This document shows, one piece after another, positions 1 through 8,542 of a DNA stretch of 34,429 nt (position 1 is the first letter of the stretch; the number at the start of each line of letters is the position of its first letter). The stretch comes from an archaeon. Lineage in GTDB: Archaea; Thermoproteota; Thermoprotei; Thermofilales; JAPDKD01. Location: contig JAPDKD010000051.1 of the NCBI GenBank assembly GCA_029258735.1, positions 1 to 34,429 of the forward strand. Direction: 5' to 3'. The position numbers were made by a program, and so were the translations under genes. A model generated the notes under the pieces. That model made no database searches and was not told where the DNA came from. It saw nothing but the letters and a program-made list of their open reading frames with translations.

Positions 1-762
1 ATAGAGACTCCTGACCACGAGGGGGATTTGGACACAGTGCCGTTCGACAACCTCGTCAAGTACATCGGGGCTTTGAGGGAGATAACTGCTAGCTACTGCG
101 GCGACAGTAGGATAGAGTATGTGCTTCCTTTCAGGAATAAGGGCGAGGTTATCGGCGTCAGCCTTACTCACCCGCACAGTCATGTCTATATTCTTCCCTT
201 TGTTCCTCCCCGGGTTGCCCGCGAGCTGGTAATGTTCGAGAAATTTAAGGAGGAGAGGGGCGGCTGCTTGCTCTGCCACGTATTAGAGCTGGAGAGAGAA
301 GATGGGGTTAGAATGCTCTACGATAATGGGGGCTTTGCTGCTTTCCTTCCGTTTTATGCTATGTGGCCCTACGAGGTGCACGTAGTTTCTAAAAGGCATT
401 TTCCGAGCCTATTAGAGCTTAGTAAAGATGAGGTTGAGGAGCTGGCTGATACGTTAAAAGTTGTCGTAGCCGGATATAACAGTCTTTTCGGATTTAGTCT
501 TCCCTACATCATGGTTATGCATCAGGCTCCCTGTAGGCATGGCAGAGATCTTTATCACTTCCACCTGGAGTTCTATCCTGTTCATAGGACTATGGATAAG
601 CTGAAGTACCCGGCGGGTATTGAATGGGGCGGCTGGGTATTTACGTACGATGCATTGCCCGAAGAAAAAGCCTCCGAACTAAAGGAGGCTTTCAAAAAAG
701 GAATAGATAGACTTAGAAATTTACCTGAAAAATACGAGGTTAAAGGCAAGGTATACGTCTAG
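1..762 (+). CDS. galT: Galactose-1-phosphate uridylyltransferase-like protein (5' truncated by window edge)
   Basis: Frame is open to base 1. Contains LTHPHSHVYILPFVPPR, CLLC and YHFHLEFYPVHR motifs of the GalT/HIT superfamily; lies in a cluster with an alpha-galactosidase. Confidence 0.88.
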   Translation: METPDHEGDLDTVPFDNLVKYIGALREITASYCGDSRIEYVLPFRNKGEVIGVSLTHPHSHVYILPFVPPRVARELVMFEKFKEERGGCLLCHVLELEREDGVRMLYDNGGFAAFLPFYAMWPYEVHVVSKRHFPSLLELSKDEVEELADTLKVVVAGYNSLFGFSLPYIMVMHQAPCRHGRDLYHFHLEFYPVHRTMDKLKYPAGIEWGGWVFTYDALPEEKASELKEAFKKGIDRLRNLPEKYEVKGKVYV

Positions 763-796
763 AAGCGAAAAGTAGAAAAAAGAACTTTTTTACAGA

Positions 797-1813
797 CTAT
801 GATATATAGGCTTCTGCTATTTCTATTTTACTTATTCCTTTGGGCTCGTACACTAGCCTTATAAATGGAAAGTCTTCTTTCACCTTATATGTTACTAGAT
901 TGTCCTCTACATTTATAGAGTTTATGGTTGACCACGTGTTTCTGCGAGTATAGGCCTGTATTGATAGTTCGCCTTTGCCGGAGGCTTTAAACAAAAAGGT
1001 GGTGTTTACTCCTAAGGCTGGAACGGGGTGCGACGCGACTTTTTCCTTGTACATGATTCCATCTATGAACAAGTTTTTCCCGAATTCTCTAAGCCTTATT
1101 ATTATGGAGGGAGAGGGAGACCCGTCTAGCACGCGGAGCTGCCATGGATGTATATCGTTCCATGTCCATTCCTTATCGAGCGGCCCGCCATCAATATCCA
1201 GTAACATTGCCATTGACGGCGACGGTCTTAACGCTGTTATGCCTAGAGAATATGGGGCTCCCTCATGTATTAATTGAGACCTTTCACCATCTGCTAGTAC
1301 CGCCACTGCTTTGAGCTTCGAGTCTACGAACCATAGTGCTAGGTGCTCGTGGACTCTTATCGTAAAGGTGTGCCTTAATAGGCTCAGGTTTAACCCGTTG
1401 ACTGGTATAGTCATTACCAAGGGCCCTTCATCTGACCAGGCTCCGGCGTAGGCTGAAAGTGCCTTGTTTTTGTAGAGGAAGTGCACGACTCCGCCTCCGA
1501 ACAGGTCCTCTACTTCGAAGCCGAACCAAAGCATTGGGCCATCTTTCCAAGCTGGGAGCCTGGCGATTAGCTGGAAAACGCCGTATTTGAATACATCTTT
1601 TGACCTTATTGAGAGCGTTGTTAGGCCTGGGGGGCGGCGAAGCATTGCTTTTTTGAAGACTGTGTATTTGGATTCTTCCCAATTAATGATCCAGTATTTG
1701 GATGGATCTTCCCGCCGAAATACTTCACCATCGTCTTTCGGCTCGCGAACCCAGCAGTAGAAGTAGCCTTCCAAGCCTTTTTCCATTATTTCGCCGAACC
1801 TTATTTTTCCCAT
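797..1813 (-). CDS. Hypothetical protein, beta-rich, possibly concanavalin-like/GH16-like fold
   Basis: 338-aa ORF. Segment 'FKYGVFQLIARLPAWKDGPMLWFGFE' resembles the GH16/laminarinase-like 'YGxFExRxKLP' strand region. TATA-like tttaaaaac lies upstream on the minus strand. Confidence 0.6.
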   Translation of the reverse strand: MGKIRFGEIMEKGLEGYFYCWVREPKDDGEVFRREDPSKYWIINWEESKYTVFKKAMLRRPPGLTTLSIRSKDVFKYGVFQLIARLPAWKDGPMLWFGFEVEDLFGGGVVHFLYKNKALSAYAGAWSDEGPLVMTIPVNGLNLSLLRHTFTIRVHEHLALWFVDSKLKAVAVLADGERSQLIHEGAPYSLGITALRPSPSMAMLLDIDGGPLDKEWTWNDIHPWQLRVLDGSPSPSIIIRLREFGKNLFIDGIMYKEKVASHPVPALGVNTTFLFKASGKGELSIQAYTRRNTWSTINSINVEDNLVTYKVKEDFPFIRLVYEPKGISKIEIAEAYIS

Positions 1814-1980
1814 TTTTATCCAAAATAGTTTTTAAAAGAAGAAACTTTAATACATGATTCTTACTTATTTTAGGTCTATCCCCTTTATTTGCCTAAATAC
1901 TAAAATCCTTAAATAGACTTAGTCGCTATAATACTTAAAAAGAAACGAAAGGAGAAAGGACTAGGTAAATATTATTAGTT

Positions 1981-2877
1981 TTGTGCTGTTTCTTAGCGGT
2001 GACATATTTGAAGATATGGCCTCGATGTATCCCGTGCATTTACGATGTTCGCGTTAGAGAGATACTGGAGTCCAAGCTTGAAGGCGAGAAGAAAATCGAG
2101 GCTCTGAGAGAGTTCACAAGATACTTTGCTGATCTTATTACCCCTGGAGCATCAACCATAGTCTTAGCTACTGTAGGCTTCAGAAAGGTTAAGGAGCTTC
2201 TTGGGGAAGAAGACATCTACAGGGAGTTTAAGGAGAAATCTTATAGGATGGCTTTAAGCGTGGTCGGAGATGTTAGGAAAGAAGCGTTGGGTAAAAGCGC
2301 CTATGAAAAGTTCCTCTACCTCGTTAAGGCTAGCATAGCAGGCAACATTTTAGACCCCGGCGCTCCCTTGGGTAGGGGGCCGGAAAATTTTCTCGAAACT
2401 ATACGAAGACTAAAGCTCGCAAGGAATGAGACTAGAAAACTTTACGATCAACTTGAGAAAGCGAGTAAAGTAACATTTCTGTTAGATAACGCTGGCGAGG
2501 TTATTTTCGACGCCTTGCTTCTAGAGGAGTTGAAAAATATGGGTCTAAGCTTGGATATCGTTGCTAAGAGCCTGCCTTATCAAAATGACGTTACAGTCGA
2601 AGAGGCTAGGCGTATAGGTTTAGACAAGTTTGGAAGAATATTGGGAACTGGCTCTGACTCTGGCGGCGTAATTAGGGGAATGATATCCGAGGAAGTTTTC
2701 AAGTCTATGGAGGAGGCTGACCTCGTAATCTCTAAGGGGATGGCAAATTTTGAGTCTTTTCTAGATGAAATGCCGAGGGCTAAGATTTTCGTGATGCTGG
2801 TTGCTAAGTGTCTTCCGGTTGCTATTGCCGCTGGCGTTAAGCCGGGCGAGGCTGCAGCTTTCTTCCTAAGGGTTTAG
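1981..2877 (+). CDS. DUF89/ARMT1-like damage-control phosphatase family protein
   Basis: N-terminal CIPC, DNAGEVIFD, and ISKGMANFE motifs typical of archaeal DUF89. The start may be the TTG at 2008. Confidence 0.85.
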   Translation: MCCFLAVTYLKIWPRCIPCIYDVRVREILESKLEGEKKIEALREFTRYFADLITPGASTIVLATVGFRKVKELLGEEDIYREFKEKSYRMALSVVGDVRKEALGKSAYEKFLYLVKASIAGNILDPGAPLGRGPENFLETIRRLKLARNETRKLYDQLEKASKVTFLLDNAGEVIFDALLLEELKNMGLSLDIVAKSLPYQNDVTVEEARRIGLDKFGRILGTGSDSGGVIRGMISEEVFKSMEEADLVISKGMANFESFLDEMPRAKIFVMLVAKCLPVAIAAGVKPGEAAAFFLRV

Positions 2878-4959
2878 GCGGAGTATTACTGTATCTTTTT
2901 TAGGTTTTACTTTGGCGAGGGTCTCCTCTTTAAGCTCTTCTTCATCTGCTCTCATTCTCTTTAACGGGTAGACTAGTATCTCCTCTTTTTGGCGTAGAAG
3001 TATAATGTATTTGCTGTTTGAGCGTATAATTTTGCTCAGTATTCCAGGCATTACGTATAGTTGGGGCGTGCCGACTATGTAAACTTCTCCTAGTTTTGGC
3101 GCAAAAACGTATAGGCGGACTTCGTCGGGGCCTAGCGTTCCCTCTATACCTTCCCCGCTCCTTATTATGCCGTGCTCGCCTGTGAAGTATTCGTAGTAGA
3201 AGTATTCGCCGCTGAGCTCCGCGTCTTCAGGCTTTACGCTGTAATTTAGATCTTCTTCTCCTCTGTATATGTTGAACACGGCCACTAGCCCGTAGTTTCC
3301 AGCCCCCTCTACGTAGTAGTGGTTGAAGATTTTTAGCGGAACCTTCTGGTTGTAGGGGTCCAGCATTAGTATGTCTTTGCACGGTAACGCTGGCTGAGCG
3401 GGGCGTGGCAGCCTTCCATCTCGAAGAGCAAGTGGACTTGCAACTTTTTCCACGATTTTCTCTGGCTCGTCTGTTATGTATACTGGGCCTCCACTGACTG
3501 CTCTGGCCACTGCCTGGGGCACGGCTAGCGGGTCGTGGGTTTGGAACATGTCCCAGTCTGGCCATACTATCTGCGACATCCAGAGAGCATTATATGCATT
3601 AAAGTAGAGGTGCAGCCTGTCGCGGGATTTTAAATGAGGCACAATGTAGTCTACGCAGTTTCTTGATACTGCGCTTCTCAGCCAATTAAAGGCGTGGTCG
3701 GGGTTCATGGCCATGCAGTTTAGGACTTCTAATCCGTTTACGTACGCAGCTCCTTCCAGCCCTTCGTGAAGCATGCGTGATGCTTCTTCGACTGCGAAGT
3801 GCTCAGCGTATGCGAGGCCTACCACGAACTGATTGTCTACCTTAATGAAGTCTATGCCTGCTTCTCGGAGAATTTTGAACCATTTGTTGTAGAAGTGGAA
3901 CGCGCGTTCCGGCTTGGGGGCTAGCATATCGTCTATCTTTACGAGTTCCTCTGAGAGCTTTTCTGCGAGAACGCTTTCCTTGTCTATGCCTTTCCAGTAT
4001 CCGTTAAGGGTAAGCCAGAGCCCGACATAGCGTGCCCCTAACTTTTTGATTTTATCTACGACACCCTTAAGCCCCGTAGGGAATTTTACGGGATCCGCTT
4101 CAAAGTCTGATAGTGCCACTTCTCGCTGCTTCATCCAGCCGTCGTCGATGAGGAGATACGTTATTGGAACTTTTTCCCTTATTTTTGTGAAGCCTTCTAC
4201 GATCTTTTTCTCGTCGATATTTCTCCAAAAGGCGTTCCACGTGCACCAGCCGAGGTACTCAAAGACTTCGGGTAGCCGCTTGTTCCTTCTAAGCGCGTGC
4301 TCCTTTCCCAGGAACTTGAAGGCAGCCTCATAGGCCTTTGACACCGCTTTATAGGGGTTCTGGTCGAAGGAGAAGACGAGTAGGCCTAGCTTGCTCCACT
4401 CCCTCTGCGTCCAGGCGTTATGCACGGCTCTGAAAGAGCTTTTGCCGGGCTCTGTTAGGTAGCCTACGAAGCCTTCGCCGCTAATTGGGAGGACGTATAA
4501 GTAGCCTTTCTCTCCCTCGAAAAGTATCTGAGATATTTTCAATTTTGCTGGAAGTTCGGCTAAGTCTTCTCCGTGCCAGGGATAGGTCCATGGGCTCACC
4601 ATGTCCTCGCCTATGTCTAGCTTTACGGGGTATTTGTAGGGCTCGACTTCTTTTCTGAAGTAGTCTGGGGGGTCGTAGGAGTAGTTGAAGGCTAGGAACC
4701 TCTTGCTCCCGCCTATATCTACCTGCACCTCTACGGCTTTTCCGTTGGCCGCTGCTTTGCCATCTTCTATCCATAGTAGTTTAAGTTGGGGCTCGTCCCT
4801 AATCCCTAGGGATGCTTTGCCGTCCCTTGAAATTAGCTTGTAAACCGAGTTTTCGGATAATATTTTTTCGACTGCTGATAGGTCTCCTCTTATGGATATC
4901 TTGAAGCCTAGTTTTAAGCTGAAGCCGGGAAAGAGGAGAGTAAGCGTGTCTGAATCCAT
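2866..4959 (-). CDS. GH36 alpha-galactosidase (raffinose synthase/Sip1-like, GalS type)
   Basis: WCTWNAFWRN, YLLIDDGWM, FIKVDNQF and PDWDMFQTHDP motifs of the GH36 Sip1-like subfamily. Confidence 0.9.
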   Translation of the reverse strand: MDSDTLTLLFPGFSLKLGFKISIRGDLSAVEKILSENSVYKLISRDGKASLGIRDEPQLKLLWIEDGKAAANGKAVEVQVDIGGSKRFLAFNYSYDPPDYFRKEVEPYKYPVKLDIGEDMVSPWTYPWHGEDLAELPAKLKISQILFEGEKGYLYVLPISGEGFVGYLTEPGKSSFRAVHNAWTQREWSKLGLLVFSFDQNPYKAVSKAYEAAFKFLGKEHALRRNKRLPEVFEYLGWCTWNAFWRNIDEKKIVEGFTKIREKVPITYLLIDDGWMKQREVALSDFEADPVKFPTGLKGVVDKIKKLGARYVGLWLTLNGYWKGIDKESVLAEKLSEELVKIDDMLAPKPERAFHFYNKWFKILREAGIDFIKVDNQFVVGLAYAEHFAVEEASRMLHEGLEGAAYVNGLEVLNCMAMNPDHAFNWLRSAVSRNCVDYIVPHLKSRDRLHLYFNAYNALWMSQIVWPDWDMFQTHDPLAVPQAVARAVSGGPVYITDEPEKIVEKVASPLALRDGRLPRPAQPALPCKDILMLDPYNQKVPLKIFNHYYVEGAGNYGLVAVFNIYRGEEDLNYSVKPEDAELSGEYFYYEYFTGEHGIIRSGEGIEGTLGPDEVRLYVFAPKLGEVYIVGTPQLYVMPGILSKIIRSNSKYIILLRQKEEILVYPLKRMRADEEELKEETLAKVKPKKDTVILRLNP

Positions 4960-5101
4960 ATTTTATACTCTAAGATGCATCTACTTAAACTAGTCTTCTG
5001 TTGTGAGGCTGTTTTGGAGCGACAAAACTGCGATAAGTAGAAGAATTCGATTTTCTAAAACATTTTTAAATTTGCGTTTTTCTTATCTGTGTTGGGCTGT
5101 T

Positions 5102-5437
5102 ATGATGGTCTCCTCGAATTTTACTGTAGGCGCGTGGTTCGTCGTCATGATTTTCTGCATAGCTTTTGATTTAGGCTTCACCGTCTACAAATACGTCAAG
5201 AGAAGGTTTGACGAGATTTACAGTGCTGAGAGCGTTCTCCCGAAGAGGATAATTCACGGTGTGGTTTACCTCATATTTCTCGTGCTGGCTTATGAGGCGA
5301 TTAGGGTTAGAGTGGAGGGAGAGCTGTTTGCTGGCCTGCTTTTCCTAGTGTATATAGCGCTCTCGGCCGTCGCGTTCTTTATAGCTGTGGATATAGTTGT
5401 TTCGCTTCGTAAGTTAAGGAGGAAAAGGATAGCTTGA
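5102..5437 (+). CDS. Small multi-TM hypothetical membrane protein
   Basis: ORF restarted at ATG 5102 because TATA-like ttttaaat at ~5063-5070 lies inside the longer ORF of the track. Several hydrophobic helices. Stop overlaps the next start (TTGA). Confidence 0.65.
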   Translation: MMVSSNFTVGAWFVVMIFCIAFDLGFTVYKYVKRRFDEIYSAESVLPKRIIHGVVYLIFLVLAYEAIRVRVEGELFAGLLFLVYIALSAVAFFIAVDIVVSLRKLRRKRIA

Positions 5438-6720
5438 CACCGATAGAAACTTTCTCACTTATATTTCTCGCTACCATACTTCTCTTAGTCAGCGAGATAG
5501 AGCATAAAGTAGTTGTAGCGCTACTAGCGGCTGTCTTTAGTGTCTATTTTGGCGTCTCGTATGGGCTTTACGAGATAGAAGACGTTTATCACATGATGGA
5601 CATGGAAACTGTGCTCTTCATTGTCGCGAGCCTTATTCTTTTTGAGTCGCTTAACGAGACAGGGTTCTTCAAGTTTTTGAGTCTTTTAGTTTTTAAGAAG
5701 CTTAGGCTTAAGGGGCTTTTCGTAGTTTACTTGTTGCTGGCTTTCGCGACGCTGTTTTCTGGCATTGCCGAGAACACTATTACTATGATTATTATGACGG
5801 AGATTACTTTGAGCGTCTTTACGCCTAGGAGGATCGATCCGCGAGCCACCGTAGCAATGGAAGGCGTAATGAGCAATGTTGGTGGGCTGCTTCTACCTAT
5901 AAGCTCTATTCCCGGGCTTATAGTGGCTACTCGAAAGAACATAGGAGCAGAAGAGTTCCTCGTAATAGATACTCCGCTGATATTTATCTTGCTGGGAGTC
6001 GCCATTCTATACTACAGGTTAGTGCTGGCTAAGCAAGAAGCTAGGATAGAAGAACTTCAAGTTGTCGTTGACGATCCTTGGAAAGCTGTGGAAAATAGGA
6101 GCGTTTTAGCGCGTTCTCTCTTGATTTTTTCCTTGTTTATAGTTGGAGTTCTGGTGTCAGATAAGCTTGGCTTTACTCCTTCCTATGTTGCCTTCTTCTT
6201 CGTTACTCTAATGTTCATGTTTAGCGGCGAGAATCCCGGGAGAATTCTTTCAAAAATTAGCTGGGATGTGCCTTTCTTCGTGGCATGCTTTTCTATATTT
6301 GTTGAGAGCTTAGATAGGGCTGGCGTGCTGGCCCTTGTTGGCAGTTACTTGGAGCCTCTCATCAGTGCGAGCGCCTTTCTCGGGCCTTTCGTGCTTCTCC
6401 TGATTTCTGGGGTATTCTCGTCGGTTATTGCTAACGTTTCTGTGGTTCTTCTGCTTCTTCCCATAGTAGACAGGATTTCCAGCATCAGCGGGCTTAATCC
6501 GCATCCCCTATACTGGTCGATGATAATTGGCAGCAATATTGGGGGCGGGTTAACGCTTTATGGCTCTGTACCTGTCTTAATGGCCGCCTCCTTAGCCGAA
6601 AAAGGGGGGCACAAGATTAGTTTCGGCCTTTATGCGAAGAAAATTGCTCCGGCTGTATTTCTTCAGCTGTTAGTTTCTGATTTTTACATTCTTTTGCTTG
6701 AGATTCTGGGCGTGCTTTAA
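5434..6720 (+). CDS. ArsB/NhaD-type ion transporter (SLC13/P-protein superfamily)
   Basis: About 11 hydrophobic segments; 'FSGIAENTITMIIMTEITL' and 'GSNIGGGLTLYGSVPVLMAA' are typical of the NhaD/ArsB superfamily. Confidence 0.82.
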   Translation: MTPIETFSLIFLATILLLVSEIEHKVVVALLAAVFSVYFGVSYGLYEIEDVYHMMDMETVLFIVASLILFESLNETGFFKFLSLLVFKKLRLKGLFVVYLLLAFATLFSGIAENTITMIIMTEITLSVFTPRRIDPRATVAMEGVMSNVGGLLLPISSIPGLIVATRKNIGAEEFLVIDTPLIFILLGVAILYYRLVLAKQEARIEELQVVVDDPWKAVENRSVLARSLLIFSLFIVGVLVSDKLGFTPSYVAFFFVTLMFMFSGENPGRILSKISWDVPFFVACFSIFVESLDRAGVLALVGSYLEPLISASAFLGPFVLLLISGVFSSVIANVSVVLLLLPIVDRISSISGLNPHPLYWSMIIGSNIGGGLTLYGSVPVLMAASLAEKGGHKISFGLYAKKIAPAVFLQLLVSDFYILLLEILGVL

Positions 6721-6770
6721 TTTGAAGGAATCCTTATTTCCACGATTGCCATTATTTAATATTGATTTAT

Positions 6771-7598
6771 ATGGAGGAGGGGCTTTTAGCTCTGTTTGCG
6801 GGTATTATTGAAGAAATTGCAAAGCTTATTCCCAGCATTTTAACCGCTATCGCTGTCCTCGTAATTGGGTATATTGTGGGTAAGGTTACGTCTAAGGTTG
6901 TGGTTGAAATTGCTAGGATGGTAAAGCTGGACGAGAGCTTCGAGAAGTCTATGGTTGGCGAGCAGTTTAGGAAGGCTGGCTATCCTCTCTCAAGGATGCT
7001 TAGCATTGTTACCCGCCTAGTTATCTACACGCTCACAATACTCGCTGCACTCTCTTTCTTGAATATACCGTATTTCGAAGAGGTTAGCGTTTCGATAGCT
7101 CTATATCTTCCCAGGCTTGCAGCTGCCATAGTAGTGTTCCTTTTCGGCACAATACTTATTGAGTGGCTTTCCAACATGTTTGAAGGCATTGTTCTCGAGG
7201 AATCTGTTCCGGAGAATATAAAGACTATTTTAGGGGCAGGATTCCGCTTCTTCTTCTACATCTTTCTTATCTTCATTGTTTTCGAAGTTGCTGAAATAGC
7301 TCCCGCCGTTACCGCGTCTATAGCGCAAGCAGTTTTTCTCACAGTCGCTTTAAGCATTGCACTGTCTTTGGTACTTATTGTGGGCTGGGGGCTTAAGGAC
7401 GAGGCTCTCTTCATAATTTCTAGAGAAGGCGAACTCATTAAGACGGGAATGTACGTTGAGGTTGGAGGAATTAAGGGAACCATCGTTGGCATAACTTCCT
7501 TTATGGTTCAGATAAGAGATGAAGAAGGCAATGTTCACGTAGTTCCGAAAAGGATGTTTTTCAAAAGTGGCTTTAAAATTCTCAAAAAAGAAGCGTAA
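6771..7598 (+). CDS. MscS-family small-conductance mechanosensitive channel
   Basis: N-terminal TM helices, then the MscS beta domain 'IKTGMYVEVGGIKGTIVGITSFMVQIRDEEGNVHVVPKRMF'. ATG at 6771 preferred over TTG at 6762. Confidence 0.85.
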   Translation: MEEGLLALFAGIIEEIAKLIPSILTAIAVLVIGYIVGKVTSKVVVEIARMVKLDESFEKSMVGEQFRKAGYPLSRMLSIVTRLVIYTLTILAALSFLNIPYFEEVSVSIALYLPRLAAAIVVFLFGTILIEWLSNMFEGIVLEESVPENIKTILGAGFRFFFYIFLIFIVFEVAEIAPAVTASIAQAVFLTVALSIALSLVLIVGWGLKDEALFIISREGELIKTGMYVEVGGIKGTIVGITSFMVQIRDEEGNVHVVPKRMFFKSGFKILKKEA

Positions 7599-7653
7599 CA
7601 TTGCTTGAGCTATATTTTTATCCTACGGCTGATATTTTTACAGTAACGAGGAA

Positions 7654-8460
7654 GTGGGAGAGATGGTGGAGGAAACGGAGCCTCTGATAATTGATTTACA
7701 TTTAAGGAGTATTAAAAATAAAACGTTATTCGTGCCTTTAACTGATCCTATTATGATCTTGTATTCAGTCGCCGACTATATTGTTAACAGGCTTGACATG
7801 TCCCCGAAGCTCTATGTGAGGCTTCCCGGCATGCAGTCGACAATGTTAGCTGTAAAGGGTGCCGCAGTGCATCCAATAGTGATTTTCGGAGCCGCGGGTC
7901 TCCCCTTAATGGTTCTAAGAACACCTCCTCGCATAGGCGAGGAGGCATTTAAATTATATAGTTATTTAGCGAAGGTAATTGTTGACTGGGCTGAACGCAA
8001 CGAGTTTGAGCGAATAGTTATGATAGATGTTAAGCCTGCTACTTCAGAAGATTCTAAGGTTTATTTTGTAACTGAGGAAAAGCTTGTGGAAAAGATTGCG
8101 GGCATGGGGTTTACGCCGTACTCTGGTGTCTTCACTTCTGAAGCTTCATTTTTCTTGGATGAGTGTTTGCGAAGTAGGGTTGACGCTATATTGTTCATAG
8201 TAGAGTCGAAGAAGGTGAAGATACTGCTGGACGCTTATAGGAAGAGGTCTCCAGAGGCTGTTGAAAGAGCTCTTCAAAGTGTGGCTGAACATGATGAAGA
8301 AGCGGTTAGGAACGCTATTAAGGCTTTAAGTAAAGTGTCCGGCGTTAATATTCCGCTGGATAGGCTGCCAGACTTCATTAAAGAGGTCAGCGAGGCTTTA
8401 AAGGAATCTATACCGCAGCTAGCTAGGCGGGCGAGGCCGAGCACGTTTGGCATAGCTTAA
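7654..8460 (+). CDS. PAC2 (proteasome assembly chaperone) family-like protein
   Basis: Overall alpha/beta pattern with a C-terminal 'SGVNIPLDRLPDFIKEVSEAL' tail resembling archaeal PAC2 proteins. No decisive motif seen. Confidence 0.5.
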   Translation: MGEMVEETEPLIIDLHLRSIKNKTLFVPLTDPIMILYSVADYIVNRLDMSPKLYVRLPGMQSTMLAVKGAAVHPIVIFGAAGLPLMVLRTPPRIGEEAFKLYSYLAKVIVDWAERNEFERIVMIDVKPATSEDSKVYFVTEEKLVEKIAGMGFTPYSGVFTSEASFFLDECLRSRVDAILFIVESKKVKILLDAYRKRSPEAVERALQSVAEHDEEAVRNAIKALSKVSGVNIPLDRLPDFIKEVSEALKESIPQLARRARPSTFGIA

Positions 8461-8489
8461 AAGGTTTCTCTAATATTTTCTTTGAGAAA

Positions 8490-8499
8490 ATTATAAATT
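8490..8499 (+). promoter_or_regulatory. TATA-box-like element upstream of leuS
   Basis: attataaatt, about 45-50 bp upstream of the proposed start, with SD aaggaggg at 8528-8535 in between. Confidence 0.5.
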
Positions 8500-8542
8500 T
8501 GTTTGAAGTGTATTCGCTACTTGCTATAAGGAGGGATGTGAT

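Noticed and set aside
3227-3565. Additional minus-strand ORF inside the GH36 gene, and similar shadow ORFs elsewhere (e.g. 4046-4333, 4481-4774, 9769-9963, 15332-15802, 19168-20427, 29588-30085)
   Set aside because: They overlap strongly supported genes in another frame or strand, have odd composition and lack recognisable domains or promoters.
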